The translations under genes were made by a program, and so were the position numbers. From Alloyangia pacifica (lineage in GTDB: Bacteria > Pseudomonadota > Alphaproteobacteria > Rhodobacterales > Rhodobacteraceae), in contig NZ_JAIVKX010000002.1 of assembly GCF_020524285.1 (NCBI RefSeq), forward strand, positions 434,001 to 498,000: a DNA stretch of 64,000 nt, written 5' to 3'. The notes beneath the pieces were generated by a model, which was not told the origin of the DNA, searched no databases, and worked only from the letters and a program-made list of their open reading frames with translations. How positions within the stretch are numbered: position 1 is the stretch's first letter; each line of letters opens with the position of its first letter. Shown piece after piece: positions 31,628 through 40,757 of the stretch.

Positions 31628-33046
31628 ATGACCCTCTCGATCCCCTTCGACAACAGCTACGCCCGCCTGCCCGAGACCTTCCACGCGCGGCTCGATCCGG
31701 CCCGCGTCGCGGCTCCGGAGCTCATCGCCTTCAATACCGTGCTTGCCGAGGAACTTGGTGTCAGCGGCACGGACGATCCACTGCTTGCCGCGATCTTCGC
31801 CGGCAACATGCCGGCCGAGGGCGCCGAGCCGCTGGCGCAGATCTACGCCGGCCACCAGTTCGGCGGCTTCTCCCCGCAGCTCGGCGACGGCCGGGCGCTG
31901 CTCTTGGGCGAAGTGGTGGACCGCAACGGCCTCCGCCGCGACATCCAGCTCAAGGGCTCCGGCCCCACCCCCTTCTCGCGCCGCGGCGACGGCCGGGCGG
32001 CGCTCGGGCCGGTGCTGCGCGAATACGTACTGTCCGAGGCGATGCACGCGCTCGGTGTGCCGACCACCCGCGCGCTCGCCGCCGTGCGCACAGGCGAGGA
32101 CGTCTACCGCGAGACCATCCTGCCCGGCGCGATCTTCACCCGCGTCGCCTCGAGCCACATCCGCGTCGGCACCTTCCAGCTTTTCGCCTCGCGCCAGCAA
32201 TACGCCGAGTTGCAGCAGCTCTTCGAATACACCCGCGAGCGCCACTACCCCGAGGCCAAGACGCCCGGTGACCTCCTCGCCGCCGTCTGCCAGCGGCAGG
32301 CCGAGCTGGTGGCGCAATGGATGTCCCTGGGCTTCATCCACGGCGTGATGAACACCGACAATTGCACGCTCTCGGGCGAGACCATCGACTACGGCCCCTG
32401 CGCCTTCATGGACCAGTACCACCCCGACACGGTCTATTCCTCGATCGACCAGCACGGGCGCTATGCCTACCAGGCGCAGGCCGACATCATCGTGTGGAAC
32501 ATGGCGCAGCTCGCCACCGCCATGGTGCCGCTGGTGCAGGACCAGGAGGCGGCGGTGACGGAATTCACCGAGATCATCAACGCCATGCCCAACCTCATCC
32601 GGGGCGCCTGGCTCACCCGCTTCGGCGCCAAGCTCGGCCTTGCCGCACCGCAGCCCGAGGACGCGCGGCTGATCGCCGACCTGCTGCACCTGATGCAGAC
32701 GGGCGGCTCGGATTTCACCAACACCTTCCGTGCCCTCGCCACCGGCTCGGCCCGAGACGAGATCACCGACCGCGCGGCCTACGAGCCCTGGCATGCCCGT
32801 TGGCAGGAACGCATCGCCTCCGAGGACGCGCCGGAGGCGCGGATGCGTGCGGCCAACCCCGCCTTCATCCCGCGCAACCACCGCGTCGAGCAGATGATCG
32901 CCGCGGCGATGCAGGGTGACGAGAGCCTCTTCCATCACCTCAATGCCGTGCTCTCCCGCCCCTACGACGACCAGCCTGAAGCAGAAGAACTGCGCCGCCC
33001 GCCACTGCCTTCGGAGGTCGTCCAGGCGACCTTCTGCGGCACCTGA
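31628..33046 (+). CDS. selO: Protein adenylyltransferase SelO (YdiU)
   Basis: 472-aa pseudokinase-fold enzyme that transfers AMP from ATP to Ser, Thr or Tyr of target proteins, linked to redox stress. Seen: [20 protein letters not shown], nucleotide-site Lys109 in [36 protein letters not shown], catalytic-loop Asp244/Asn245 in [12 protein letters not shown] and Asp254 in [10 protein letters not shown]. The protein ends FCGT, with a cysteine three residues from the C-terminus, where eukaryotic SelO has selenocysteine near its end. No clear Shine-Dalgarno precedes the ATG. Confidence 0.95.
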   Translation: MTLSIPFDNSYARLPETFHARLDPARVAAPELIAFNTVLAEELGVSGTDDPLLAAIFAGNMPAEGAEPLAQIYAGHQFGGFSPQLGDGRALLLGEVVDRNGLRRDIQLKGSGPTPFSRRGDGRAALGPVLREYVLSEAMHALGVPTTRALAAVRTGEDVYRETILPGAIFTRVASSHIRVGTFQLFASRQQYAELQQLFEYTRERHYPEAKTPGDLLAAVCQRQAELVAQWMSLGFIHGVMNTDNCTLSGETIDYGPCAFMDQYHPDTVYSSIDQHGRYAYQAQADIIVWNMAQLATAMVPLVQDQEAAVTEFTEIINAMPNLIRGAWLTRFGAKLGLAAPQPEDARLIADLLHLMQTGGSDFTNTFRALATGSARDEITDRAAYEPWHARWQERIASEDAPEARMRAANPAFIPRNHRVEQMIAAAMQGDESLFHHLNAVLSRPYDDQPEAEELRRPPLPSEVVQATFCGT

Positions 33047-33185
33047 CGGGGCTGCCACAGACCGGGAAACCCTGCGAAAGCCGCGCAAATCCGCGCATCG
33101 CAGGTTTTTCCTTCCCCAACGTCATCGCATCCGGCAAGCTGACGGCGAACTCAACCTCGGCATGTACGCAGAAGGGAGCGGGAAG

Positions 33186-33917
33186 ATGAGTCTCATGGGC
33201 ACTCTGGCAAAGGTCGCCATCGGATATGCCGCCGCACGCGGCGTCGACCGTCTCTCGGGAGAGCAGGGTCTCGGCACGCTGATCGGCGGCAAGGCGCAGA
33301 TCCCCGGGTCAGAACCCGGCACCTCGCTGCAGGCGCAGATGGGCAAGATGTTCGGCGGCAGCGGCAACCCTCTGAGCGCCATCATGGAGCAATTGCAGAA
33401 AAGCGGCTTCGGCTCGCTGCCGGGCATGGAACAGGCCGGACAGGCCGCCAGCACCGGGCTTGCCGGGATGCTCGCGGCAGCCGCCAAGGCGGCGAACATG
33501 GGCGGCAAGAACCTCGGCGACATGCTCGACAAGATGAGCGCCACCCAGGCCGCCCCCGAGGCCGAAAGCGCCGCCGGGCTGATGCTGCGCGCGATGATCC
33601 AGGCCGCCAAGGCGGATGGCGACATCGACGCCGCCGAGAAGGCCAAGCTGACCGACACGCTGGGCACCGATGCATCCGCCGAGGACATCGCCTTCCTCAA
33701 GGCGCAGCTCGCCGCGAAGGTCGATCCCGAGGCGCTGGCCAAGGACACGCCCGACGCGCAGAAGACCCAGGTCTATGCCGCCTCGCTGATGGCGATCACG
33801 GTGGACACGCCGAACGAGGCCGAATACCTTGACCGTCTCGCCAAGGCGATGGGGCTGCCGGAAACCGCGGTGAACGCGCTTCACATGCAGATGGGCCTGC
33901 AGCCGCTCTACGCCTGA
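33186..33917 (+). CDS. DUF533 / TerB-like protein
   Basis: 243-aa protein with an N-terminal Gly/Ala-rich segment (LAKVAIGYAAARGVDRLSG), a low-complexity Gly/Met/Ala middle, and a C-terminal all-helical DUF533 domain: AAGLMLRAMIQAAKADGDID, then FLKAQLAAKVDPEALAKDT and YLDRLAKAMGLPETAVNAL. The 'KADGDID..E' motif is shared with TerB-like domains. Start at 33186 with AGGGAG about 8 bp upstream; upstream frame overlaps the selO 3' region and looks non-coding. Function unknown. The 139 bp before it hold no other gene. Confidence 0.82.
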   Translation: MSLMGTLAKVAIGYAAARGVDRLSGEQGLGTLIGGKAQIPGSEPGTSLQAQMGKMFGGSGNPLSAIMEQLQKSGFGSLPGMEQAGQAASTGLAGMLAAAAKAANMGGKNLGDMLDKMSATQAAPEAESAAGLMLRAMIQAAKADGDIDAAEKAKLTDTLGTDASAEDIAFLKAQLAAKVDPEALAKDTPDAQKTQVYAASLMAITVDTPNEAEYLDRLAKAMGLPETAVNALHMQMGLQPLYA

Positions 33918-33957
33918 CACACGCGCCGGTCCTCCGGCCTGAAATCCGAAGGCCCGC

Positions 33958-34905
33958 ATGCAAAGACACCCCTTCTACGGCCTGGGGCTCGCCGCCCTCG
34001 GCGCGCTCGTGTTGACGCCCGACACGCTGCTCATGCGCCTGTCGGGGATGGAGGGGCTGTCGATGCTGGTCTGGCGCGGCATCGCGCTGGGGGCGACCTT
34101 CTGGGCGATCTTCCTCGCCACCGCGCGCGGGCCGCGCAACCTGCACCTGCTGCTGACCCGCCCCGGCCTGACGGTGATCGCCTGCCAGAGCGCCAATGCC
34201 GCGCTCTTCTCGCTCGGCATCGCGGTGGCGCCCGTCGCCGTGGTGCTGCTGGCGGTGGCCGCCATGCCGGTCTGCGCCGCGCTGCTCTCGCGGCTGCTCT
34301 ACGGCGAGCCGACCAGCCGCGCCACCTGGATCACCATGGGAGCGGTGCTGCTCGGCATCGGGCTCGCGGTCAGTGGCAAGGGTGATCTCGCGGCCAGCCC
34401 CGGCACCTTCATGGGCGCGCTCTGCGGCTTCGGCGTGGCGCTCACCCTCGGGCTGAGCTTCGTCACCCTGCGCCACGCGCCGGCGCTGCCGCTGCTGCCC
34501 GCCATGGGCTCTGGCGCGCTGATCTCCGGCCTCTGCGGCCTCGCGCTGGTCCCGGCAGGCGCGCTGACCGATGGCCAGGTGCTGCCGATCCTCGCCACCG
34601 GGTTGGTGATCCTGCCGGTCTCGTTCTTCTGCCTCAGCTCCGCCTCGCGCCATACGGCGGCGGCCAACGTCAGCCTGCTGATGCTGCTGGAAACGGTGCT
34701 CGGGCCGGTCTGGGTCTGGGCCATCCTCGGCGAGGCGCCCACCCCGCGCATGCTGCTCGGCGGCGCGCTGGTGGTCACCAGCCTCGCGCTCTACATCCTG
34801 ACCACGCGCCGCCGCGCCGCGCGCGCGCCCGCCGCTTCTTCTCTTTCCAAATACGCCCGGGGGGAGGCGCGCAGCGCCGAGGGGGCGGAGCCCCCGCTGT
34901 CCTGA
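33958..34905 (+). CDS. DMT (EamA) family transporter with a repeat-derived tail
   Basis: 315-aa predicted membrane carrier with ten hydrophobic segments in two EamA halves (GLGLAALGALVLTPDTLLMR start; VSLLMLLETVLGPVWVWAIL near the end). Family similarity ends at LALYILTTRRRAARAP. The last 23 or so residues (ASSLSKYARGEARSAEGAEP and on) are encoded by a copy of the dispersed intergenic repeat, which has evidently replaced or extended the original end of the gene. Substrate unknown. Confidence 0.85.
   Translation: MQRHPFYGLGLAALGALVLTPDTLLMRLSGMEGLSMLVWRGIALGATFWAIFLATARGPRNLHLLLTRPGLTVIACQSANAALFSLGIAVAPVAVVLLAVAAMPVCAALLSRLLYGEPTSRATWITMGAVLLGIGLAVSGKGDLAASPGTFMGALCGFGVALTLGLSFVTLRHAPALPLLPAMGSGALISGLCGLALVPAGALTDGQVLPILATGLVILPVSFFCLSSASRHTAAANVSLLMLLETVLGPVWVWAILGEAPTPRMLLGGALVVTSLALYILTTRRRAARAPAASSLSKYARGEARSAEGAEPPLS
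34833..34894 (-). repeat. Dispersed intergenic repeat, copy 5, inside the DMT coding tail
   Basis: Read on the minus strand: GGGGGCTCCGCCCCC hairpin, GGCGC-TGC-GCGCC hairpin, CCCCCCGGGCGTATTTGG and AAAGAGAAGAAG. It is the best-conserved copy and lies within the 3' end of the DMT gene on the opposite strand. Confidence 0.75.
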
Positions 34906-34953
34906 TCCAACCGCGACACGCGCCGCCCAAGGCAGCGCGTGCCGTGGGCAAGG

Positions 34954-35670
34954 TCAGCCGACCAGCAGGTTCACCCGCCGGTTCTGCTTGCCCTTGTTCT
35001 CGATCTTGCCAAGCCGCAGCTCGCCGATCTCGCCGGTGCGCGCCACATGGGTGCCACCGCAGGGCTGCAGGTCGATCTGGCCCGCGCCCTCGCCGATGCG
35101 CACCAGCCGGATCCGCCCGGCGCCGCGCGGCGGCTGCACGCTCATCGTCTTGACCAGCTCTGGGTTGGCGTCGAGCTCCGCCTCGGTGATCCAGCTCTCG
35201 GACACCGGCAGGTCCTGCGCCACGAAGTCGTTCAGCATCGCCTCCAGCGCCTCGCGGTCCTCGGGCGGCTCGGGCATGAGGAAATCGAGACGGCCCTTGG
35301 CGGCGCTGATCTGCCCGCCGGTCACTGGCAGCGGCAGGGCGACCGACAGCAGGTGCAGCGCCGTGTGCACGCGCATGTGCCTGTGGCGGCGCTCCCAGTC
35401 GATGCGCTGCGTGACCCTCGCCCCGACATAGGGCAGCGGCTTGGGCTCGGCAGGGACCAGCACGATGGTCTCGCCCTCGCCCTTCACCGCCGTGGCGATC
35501 TCGATCTCGCCGCCGGGCCAGGCCAGGTGGCCGCTGTCGCCGGGCTGGCCGCCGCTGGTGGCATAGTACAGCGCGGCATCAAGGATGATGCCCCCCTCCT
35601 CGGTCAGCCCGATCACTTCGCCCGGCGCCTCGCGGCGATAGGCATCCTCAAGGAACAGTCGTTCCGTCAA
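34954..35670 (-). CDS. Alanyl-tRNA editing protein (AlaX type)
   Basis: 238-aa stand-alone trans-editing hydrolase that removes Ser or Gly wrongly attached to tRNA-Ala. The zinc ligands are present: His102 and His106 in MRVHTALHLL, Cys204 and His208 in LQPCGGTHVARTG. The N-terminal barrel (ALYYATSGGQPGDSGHL) makes it AlaX-M type rather than the short form. The C-terminal end RLGKIENKGKQNRRVNLLV is as in AlaRS editing domains. It begins 9 bp after the stop of the large MscS gene, so it may be the last gene of the trg operon. Confidence 0.93.
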   Translation of the reverse strand: MTERLFLEDAYRREAPGEVIGLTEEGGIILDAALYYATSGGQPGDSGHLAWPGGEIEIATAVKGEGETIVLVPAEPKPLPYVGARVTQRIDWERRHRHMRVHTALHLLSVALPLPVTGGQISAAKGRLDFLMPEPPEDREALEAMLNDFVAQDLPVSESWITEAELDANPELVKTMSVQPPRGAGRIRLVRIGEGAGQIDLQPCGGTHVARTGEIGELRLGKIENKGKQNRRVNLLVG

Positions 35671-35679
35671 CTCGCTCTC

Positions 35680-38112
35680 CTACTCGTCTTCCGGTCCGAC
35701 GGTGGGAAAGCTCTCGCTCCTGCCGCCGGTGGTCTTTTGCGGCCGCTCCTCCGCTGCAGGCTCTTCGGCCTCCGGCGGTTTCGGCGTCTCCCGCGACGGA
35801 TACAGCGTCTCGGGGTTGCGCAGCCAGATGTCACGCTGCGCAAAGGGCACCTCGATCCCCTCCGCCACGAAGCGCGCGTTGATCTCGTGGTTGAAGTCCG
35901 ACAGGATCGTGATCTTCTGGTTCACGTCGCGCACGATGGCGCGGATCTCGAACTCCAGAGAATCCGCCCCGAAGCGCGCGAAGACCACCGAGGGCTCGGG
36001 GTTCAGCAGCACCATGTCATGCTCACGCACGATGCGCAGCAGGATGCTCTCGACCTTGCGGGTGTCGCTGCCATAGGCGACGCCGACCGTGGTGAAGACC
36101 CGTCCGATGACATTGCCGCGGGTGAAGTTGGTCACCGTCCCCGAGATGAAATCCGAGTTCGGCACGATCACGTCGGTGCGGTCGAAGGTCTCGATCCGCG
36201 TCGCGCGCACCGAGATGTCCTTGACGATGCCCATGTTCGGGCCGACCTCGATCCAGTCGCCCTGGCTGATCGGTCGCTCGATCAGCAGGATAATCCCCGA
36301 CACGAAGTTCTGCACGATGTTCTGCAGGCCGAAACCGATGCCGACCGACAGCGCCGAGACCACGTAGCCGAGCGCGGTGAGGTTGATCCCCGCCGCGGTG
36401 ATCGCGATCACCGCCGCCAGCATGACACCGGCATAGCCGAGCCCCGAGATCACCGCGTTCTGCCCGCCGATGTCGAGCTTGGTCTTCGGCAGGATCGAGC
36501 TGCGCAGCCCGCTCTGCAGCAGGCGGGTGATGCCGTAGCCGATGGCAAAGACCACCAGCATGGTCAGGAAGCTGGTCGGCGAGATCCGCGCATCGCCGAG
36601 CAGGAAGCCCTCCTGGAAACGCGCCCAGAGCTCGGTCAGATCGGCGACCCGCGCGCCCCAGATCAGCGCCAGCATGGGCAGCGCCAGCACGATCAGCACC
36701 ACCCCGGCCAGCACGGTGATCAGGCTGTCGTCGGGATTCTTGCGGGTGACGAGCGCGTAGAGATCCTTGACGAAGCGTTGCAGCACCAGCACCAGCGCCA
36801 GCAGCGACAGCGACTGCACCGCCGGAAAGACCATGCCCTGCCCGACGCGGTGATAGCCGATCGCCGCCATGATCGGACCGGCCACCGCGAGCAGCATCGC
36901 CAGCCGTCCGATCATCCGCGCGAGTTGCATGCGGAAGGTTGAGCCCTCGAGCAGCGTGCCCTCGCCTTCGGGCTCGCTATCCTCTGTCTCCGAATCCCCG
37001 AGCCCCGAGAGAATGTGACCCAGCCTGAACAGCATCAGCGCCGAGAGCACGATCAGCGGGAAGTCGAGCACCGCCTCGGTCTCATCGGAGAATTCGAAGA
37101 TCTGCGCCAGGGTTTCGCCCATGCCACGCAGGACGAAGAGCAGCGCCAGAACCGACGAATAGAGCCAGGCCTCGGTGCGCTGCCAGCTCGGCAGCGGCAT
37201 GGTGGCGATGGCGTCGTCGTTGTTGAAGCTCTCGCCGGCCAGCCAGCGGATGTAGAGCAGCACCAGCCCCCAGATCGGGATCGAGTACATCACCACGGTG
37301 GCGTTTTCTCCGGCCACGCCCGAGATCTGCGCCGCGACGACCAGCAGGATCAGCCCGCCGAGCGGCACGAAGATCGAGCCGAGCGAGGCAAGAAACCGCC
37401 AGACGCCGGTGCCGCGCCGGGTGCGGCGGCGCAGCCAGCCCTCGATGCGGTGCACCCAGTTCGGACCGCGGATCACCAACAGCGCCGAAAGCCCGACCAG
37501 CAGGATGATCACCGGCAGGTTCTCGCGCGTGGTGTTACGCTGGGTCTCCGAGGAAATGTTCTCGCGCACCTCCTCGACCAGCGCGTTTCCGGCGGCCACG
37601 ACATCATTCGCCGCGGGCGCCCAGAGCTGGTAGTTCAACGGGGTCGGGCCGAGCGTCAGCAGGCGGTTGGTCTGCATCGCGCGGATCTTGCCGTCGATCT
37701 CGCCGATCAGCCCGTTGGCCTGGGTAAAGGCTTCCTGCGCGCGGCGCACCGGAGCCTGGGCATTCGACAGCTGATCGTTGAGGTCGGCGCGGCGCTGCGC
37801 GATGTCCTCGGCCTCTGTCTCGCCCTCCGCGGGCGGCGGGCCGAGCGTGTCGAGCTGCTGCTGCAGCGTCTCGATCCGGCCCGCATTGGTGCTTTCGGCG
37901 CGCAGGAAGCTGTCGCGCCAACCCGCCACGTCGCGGCGCAGATCCTCGTATTGCTTGACCGTGACATCTTCGCCGTCGAGCAGACCGTTGGCCTGCTCTG
38001 CCAGCTGGTTCCAGCTTGCGTAGTCGATGTCCTCGGACTGCGCGACCGCGAGGGTCGCGCAGAGCAGCGTCACCGCGACAGCGGCAAGAAGACGCCGGAT
38101 CAGGGCACTCAT
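35680..38112 (-). CDS. Large MscS channel with periplasmic DUF3772 domain
   Basis: 810-aa inner-membrane channel. Signal-like N-terminus (RRLLAAVAVTLLCATLAVAQ), a periplasmic coiled-coil/DUF3772 domain (residues about 30-190, e.g. LLDGEDVTVKQYEDLRRDV), then about ten membrane segments, the MscS pore helix and beta domain (VGIGFGLQNIVQNFVSGIIL, then ERPISQGDWIEVG), and a Pro/Glu-rich cytoplasmic tail (SRETPKPPEAEEPAAEERP). The start overlaps the cysK stop by 4 bp, so it is translated with cysK in the trgA-trgB-cysK operon. The coupling suggests, but does not show, a link between channel and stress resistance. Confidence 0.92.
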   Translation of the reverse strand: MSALIRRLLAAVAVTLLCATLAVAQSEDIDYASWNQLAEQANGLLDGEDVTVKQYEDLRRDVAGWRDSFLRAESTNAGRIETLQQQLDTLGPPPAEGETEAEDIAQRRADLNDQLSNAQAPVRRAQEAFTQANGLIGEIDGKIRAMQTNRLLTLGPTPLNYQLWAPAANDVVAAGNALVEEVRENISSETQRNTTRENLPVIILLVGLSALLVIRGPNWVHRIEGWLRRRTRRGTGVWRFLASLGSIFVPLGGLILLVVAAQISGVAGENATVVMYSIPIWGLVLLYIRWLAGESFNNDDAIATMPLPSWQRTEAWLYSSVLALLFVLRGMGETLAQIFEFSDETEAVLDFPLIVLSALMLFRLGHILSGLGDSETEDSEPEGEGTLLEGSTFRMQLARMIGRLAMLLAVAGPIMAAIGYHRVGQGMVFPAVQSLSLLALVLVLQRFVKDLYALVTRKNPDDSLITVLAGVVLIVLALPMLALIWGARVADLTELWARFQEGFLLGDARISPTSFLTMLVVFAIGYGITRLLQSGLRSSILPKTKLDIGGQNAVISGLGYAGVMLAAVIAITAAGINLTALGYVVSALSVGIGFGLQNIVQNFVSGIILLIERPISQGDWIEVGPNMGIVKDISVRATRIETFDRTDVIVPNSDFISGTVTNFTRGNVIGRVFTTVGVAYGSDTRKVESILLRIVREHDMVLLNPEPSVVFARFGADSLEFEIRAIVRDVNQKITILSDFNHEINARFVAEGIEVPFAQRDIWLRNPETLYPSRETPKPPEAEEPAAEERPQKTTGGRSESFPTVGPEDE

Positions 38113-39143
38113 ACGTCCTCGAAGACGCCGGGGATCGAGGCGGGCGAGCGGTCGAGCCAACCCGGCACCGGCAGCTCACGCGAGCGCAGGAAGCTCGGGT
38201 TGAACAGCTTGGACTGATAGCGCGTGCCGTAGTCGCAGAGCACGGTGACGATGGTGTGGCCCGGGCCCATCTCCTTGGCCATGCGGATCGCCCCCGCGAC
38301 GTTGATGCCCGAGGAGCCGCCGACGCAGAGCCCTTCCTCGGCCAGCAGGTCGAAGACCACCGGCAGCGCCTCGGCATCGGGCACCTGGTAGGCGAAATCG
38401 GGGGTGAACCCCTCGAGGTTGGCGGTGATCCGGCCCTGCCCGATGCCCTCGGTGATCGAGTCGCCCTCGGATTTCAGCTCGCCGGTGGTGTAGTAGCTGT
38501 AGAGTGCCGCGCCCATCGGGTCGGCGAGGCCGATCTTCACGCCCTTGGGCTGCAGCGCGCCCGCGACGCCGGCCAGCGTACCGCCCGAGCCCACGGCGCA
38601 GACGAAGCCGTCGACCTTGCCGCCGGTCTGTTCCCAGATCTCGGGGCCGGTGGTTTCCACGTGGGCAAGCCGGTTGGCGACATTGTCGAACTGGTTGGCC
38701 CAGATCGCGCCATGCTTCTCGGTCTTCGCGAGCTGCTCGGCCAGGCGGCCCGAGTAGCGCACGTAGTTGTTCGGATTGCGGTAGGGGGCGGCCGGGACCT
38801 GCACCAGCTCGGCACCGGCCAGACGGATCATGTCCTTCTTTTCCTGTGACTGGGTCTCGGGAATCACGATCACCGTGCGGAAGCCCATCGAGGCGCCGAC
38901 CAGCGCGAGGCCGATGCCGGTGTTGCCCGCGGTGCCCTCGACGATGGTGCCGCCGGGTTCCAGCAGGCCCTTCTCCATCGCGTCCTTGATGATGTAGAGC
39001 GCCGCGCGATCCTTCACCGACTGGCCGGGGTTCATGAACTCCGCCTTGGCGAGGATCTCACATCCCGTCAGCTCGCTCGCCTTCCTGAGACGGATCATCG
39101 GGGTGTTTCCGACGGCCTGCGCCAGATCCTGTGCCACGCGCAT
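38109..39143 (-). CDS. cysK: Cysteine synthase A (O-acetylserine sulfhydrylase)
   Basis: 344-aa PLP enzyme making cysteine from O-acetylserine and sulfide. PLP lysine is Lys44 in NPGQSVKDRAAL; the substrate loop VEGTAGNTGIGLAL, phosphate-binding VGSGGTLAGVAG and the C-terminal serine region CVGGSSGINVAGA are present. It is longer than E. coli CysK because of inserts around NPNNYVRYSGRLAEQL and a C-terminal extension. Start at 39143 with GGAGA upstream. Located between trgB and an MscS gene; a cysK next to trgAB is known as a tellurite-resistance determinant in Rhodobacter sphaeroides. Confidence 0.93.
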   Translation of the reverse strand: MRVAQDLAQAVGNTPMIRLRKASELTGCEILAKAEFMNPGQSVKDRAALYIIKDAMEKGLLEPGGTIVEGTAGNTGIGLALVGASMGFRTVIVIPETQSQEKKDMIRLAGAELVQVPAAPYRNPNNYVRYSGRLAEQLAKTEKHGAIWANQFDNVANRLAHVETTGPEIWEQTGGKVDGFVCAVGSGGTLAGVAGALQPKGVKIGLADPMGAALYSYYTTGELKSEGDSITEGIGQGRITANLEGFTPDFAYQVPDAEALPVVFDLLAEEGLCVGGSSGINVAGAIRMAKEMGPGHTIVTVLCDYGTRYQSKLFNPSFLRSRELPVPGWLDRSPASIPGVFEDV

Positions 39144-39202
39144 GGGTATCTCCACTTCATCACTTCGCTGGAGCACAGGTGTAGGGCGGACGCGGGGCGA
39201 AC

Positions 39203-40309
39203 TCAAGCCGCCGAACGGAGCCTCTCACGCGCCCGTGCCAGCCAGAGGAGCATCATCGCCAGGGGCCCCGCATTGACCTCGCCGCTCTCGACCAGATCCA
39301 TCGCCGCGTCGAAGGGCAGGACATGGCTGCGGATGTCCTCGTTCTCGCTGTCGAGCCCGGCCAGCCCGCCGCCGTGATCGCCCAGATCGCACAGGCCGAG
39401 GAAGCAGTGGAAGAACTCGCTGGTGTAGCCCGGCGAGGCATAGACCCGCATCATCGGCTCGAGCGTGCTGAGCTGCAGATGCGCCTCCTCGACGGCCTCG
39501 CGGCGGGCGCAATCCTCGGGGCTTTCACCCGCATCGACCAGCCCGGCCACCGGCTCGAGCACCCAGGGGTGGCGATCCTCGCGCAGGATCGGCCCGTAGC
39601 GCATCTGTTCGATCAGCAGCACAAGATCGCGCGCGGGATCGTAGGGCAGCACCAGCGCCGCGTCATAGGCCATGAAACCCTCGCGGTGGATCACCTCGGA
39701 CATGCCGCCGTCGAACCGCTCGTGCTGCAAGGAGAAATCCCGCAGACCGAAAAAGCCGTCATGAGACCGGCGGTCCGAGACGATGCGCACGGCGCCTTCA
39801 CTGGTCCGGTCCGAGCGCAGGGTGCAGGGCGTCCCGCGCTGCGCCAGCCGCCGCGACCAGGCCCGCGCCGCGAGGTAGGGCCGGATCTTGCGCACCACCG
39901 CCGCAGGCCGCTGGCCATGACCGCGCATGATCTCGCGGGCGATCTCATGGCCCAGTCCGCGGTTCTCCCCGCGCCATGCCTCGGCGTTCCAGGGCCGGCC
40001 ATCCACGGGCGCATCGACGCGGGCGAGCACCGGTGCAGGCTCCTCCGGGAGCGCCTGCTCGGAAAATTCCGCGTGCTGCCAGCCGGCGAAATAGCACAGC
40101 CGCGCGAGGTCGTCCTCGCTCGCCTCGAGCAGCACGCCTTCGGCCGTCTCTCCGGGGGCCGGGCACAGCAGGCTGAGCCGGTCGGCCCCGCCCTCCGGAT
40201 CGCGCACCGCGTGCCCCGGAAGCCGCGCCGCCGCGGTGGGGGCCGCATGCCCGAGCACGATCTCGAGCAGGGCGGTGTCCGCCAGCGTTCCGGCCAGGAA
40301 GAGCTTCAT
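39203..40309 (-). CDS. trgB: TrgB: AIG2-like domain fused to a NUDIX hydrolase
   Basis: 368-aa protein. N-terminal part (1-110) resembles an AIG2/gamma-glutamylcyclotransferase-like fold (FLAGTLADTALLEIVLGH, with AGTL where the family has YGTL). The C-terminal part (about 175-368) is a NUDIX hydrolase of ADP-ribose pyrophosphatase type: LVLLIEQMRYGP, then the NUDIX box GLVDAGESPEDCARREAVEE. The box has His where Gly is usual (EEAHL). The short spacer between trgA and trgB and the order trgA-trgB-cysK match the tellurite locus of R. sphaeroides. Start at 40309 fixed by family similarity. Confidence 0.88.
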   Translation of the reverse strand: MKLFLAGTLADTALLEIVLGHAAPTAAARLPGHAVRDPEGGADRLSLLCPAPGETAEGVLLEASEDDLARLCYFAGWQHAEFSEQALPEEPAPVLARVDAPVDGRPWNAEAWRGENRGLGHEIAREIMRGHGQRPAAVVRKIRPYLAARAWSRRLAQRGTPCTLRSDRTSEGAVRIVSDRRSHDGFFGLRDFSLQHERFDGGMSEVIHREGFMAYDAALVLPYDPARDLVLLIEQMRYGPILREDRHPWVLEPVAGLVDAGESPEDCARREAVEEAHLQLSTLEPMMRVYASPGYTSEFFHCFLGLCDLGDHGGGLAGLDSENEDIRSHVLPFDAAMDLVESGEVNAGPLAMMLLWLARARERLRSAA

Positions 40310-40313
40310 GCGA

Positions 40314-40757
40314 TTATCTCCAGGTGCGCGAGACCACCTCTGCAAGCGCGCCGCAGAGCACCGCCCCGGCGACCATCAAGGCGATGAACCCTCCGTCCAA
40401 CAGATGCTCGCCGAACTCAAGGAAGAGTTCGAAAATTCCCACGAACGCCTCCATCGGGCCGTCGTAGCGGTGCCGCATCGCCAGGCGGAACATCTCGTAG
40501 ATCGCCTGCGACATGACTCCCCAGAATACCAGGGTCGCGGTCGCGGTGATCCCCGCCGAGATGCCGTTGGCCATGCCGCGGCCGACCCGTCCGCCCAGCA
40601 CCCGCCAGCCGATCGCGAGTCCCAGCAGCACGTTGATCCAGAGGAAATACCCGAAAACCGTCGAGTCCGGCATGATCGACGACATGATGTATTCCGAGCC
40701 CAGGAAGGCCAGGGCCGCCAGGGACAGGGCGGCTACGAGGTGCGCGGCGGTGGTCAT
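40314..40757 (-). CDS. trgA: TrgA family membrane protein
   Basis: 147-aa inner-membrane protein with three or four hydrophobic helices (HLVAALSLAALAFLGSEYI, FLWINVLLGLAIGWRVLGG, GITATATLVFWGVMSQAIYE, FIALMVAGAVLCGALAEVV). The GRVGRGMANGISAG loop is characteristic of TrgA proteins of Rhodobacteraceae, which were identified through high-level tellurite resistance. First gene of trgA-trgB-cysK-mscS, with GGGGGGAACC upstream of the ATG and an AT-rich probable promoter at about 40770-40800. Biochemical role unknown. Confidence 0.88.
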   Translation of the reverse strand: MTTAAHLVAALSLAALAFLGSEYIMSSIMPDSTVFGYFLWINVLLGLAIGWRVLGGRVGRGMANGISAGITATATLVFWGVMSQAIYEMFRLAMRHRYDGPMEAFVGIFELFLEFGEHLLDGGFIALMVAGAVLCGALAEVVSRTWR

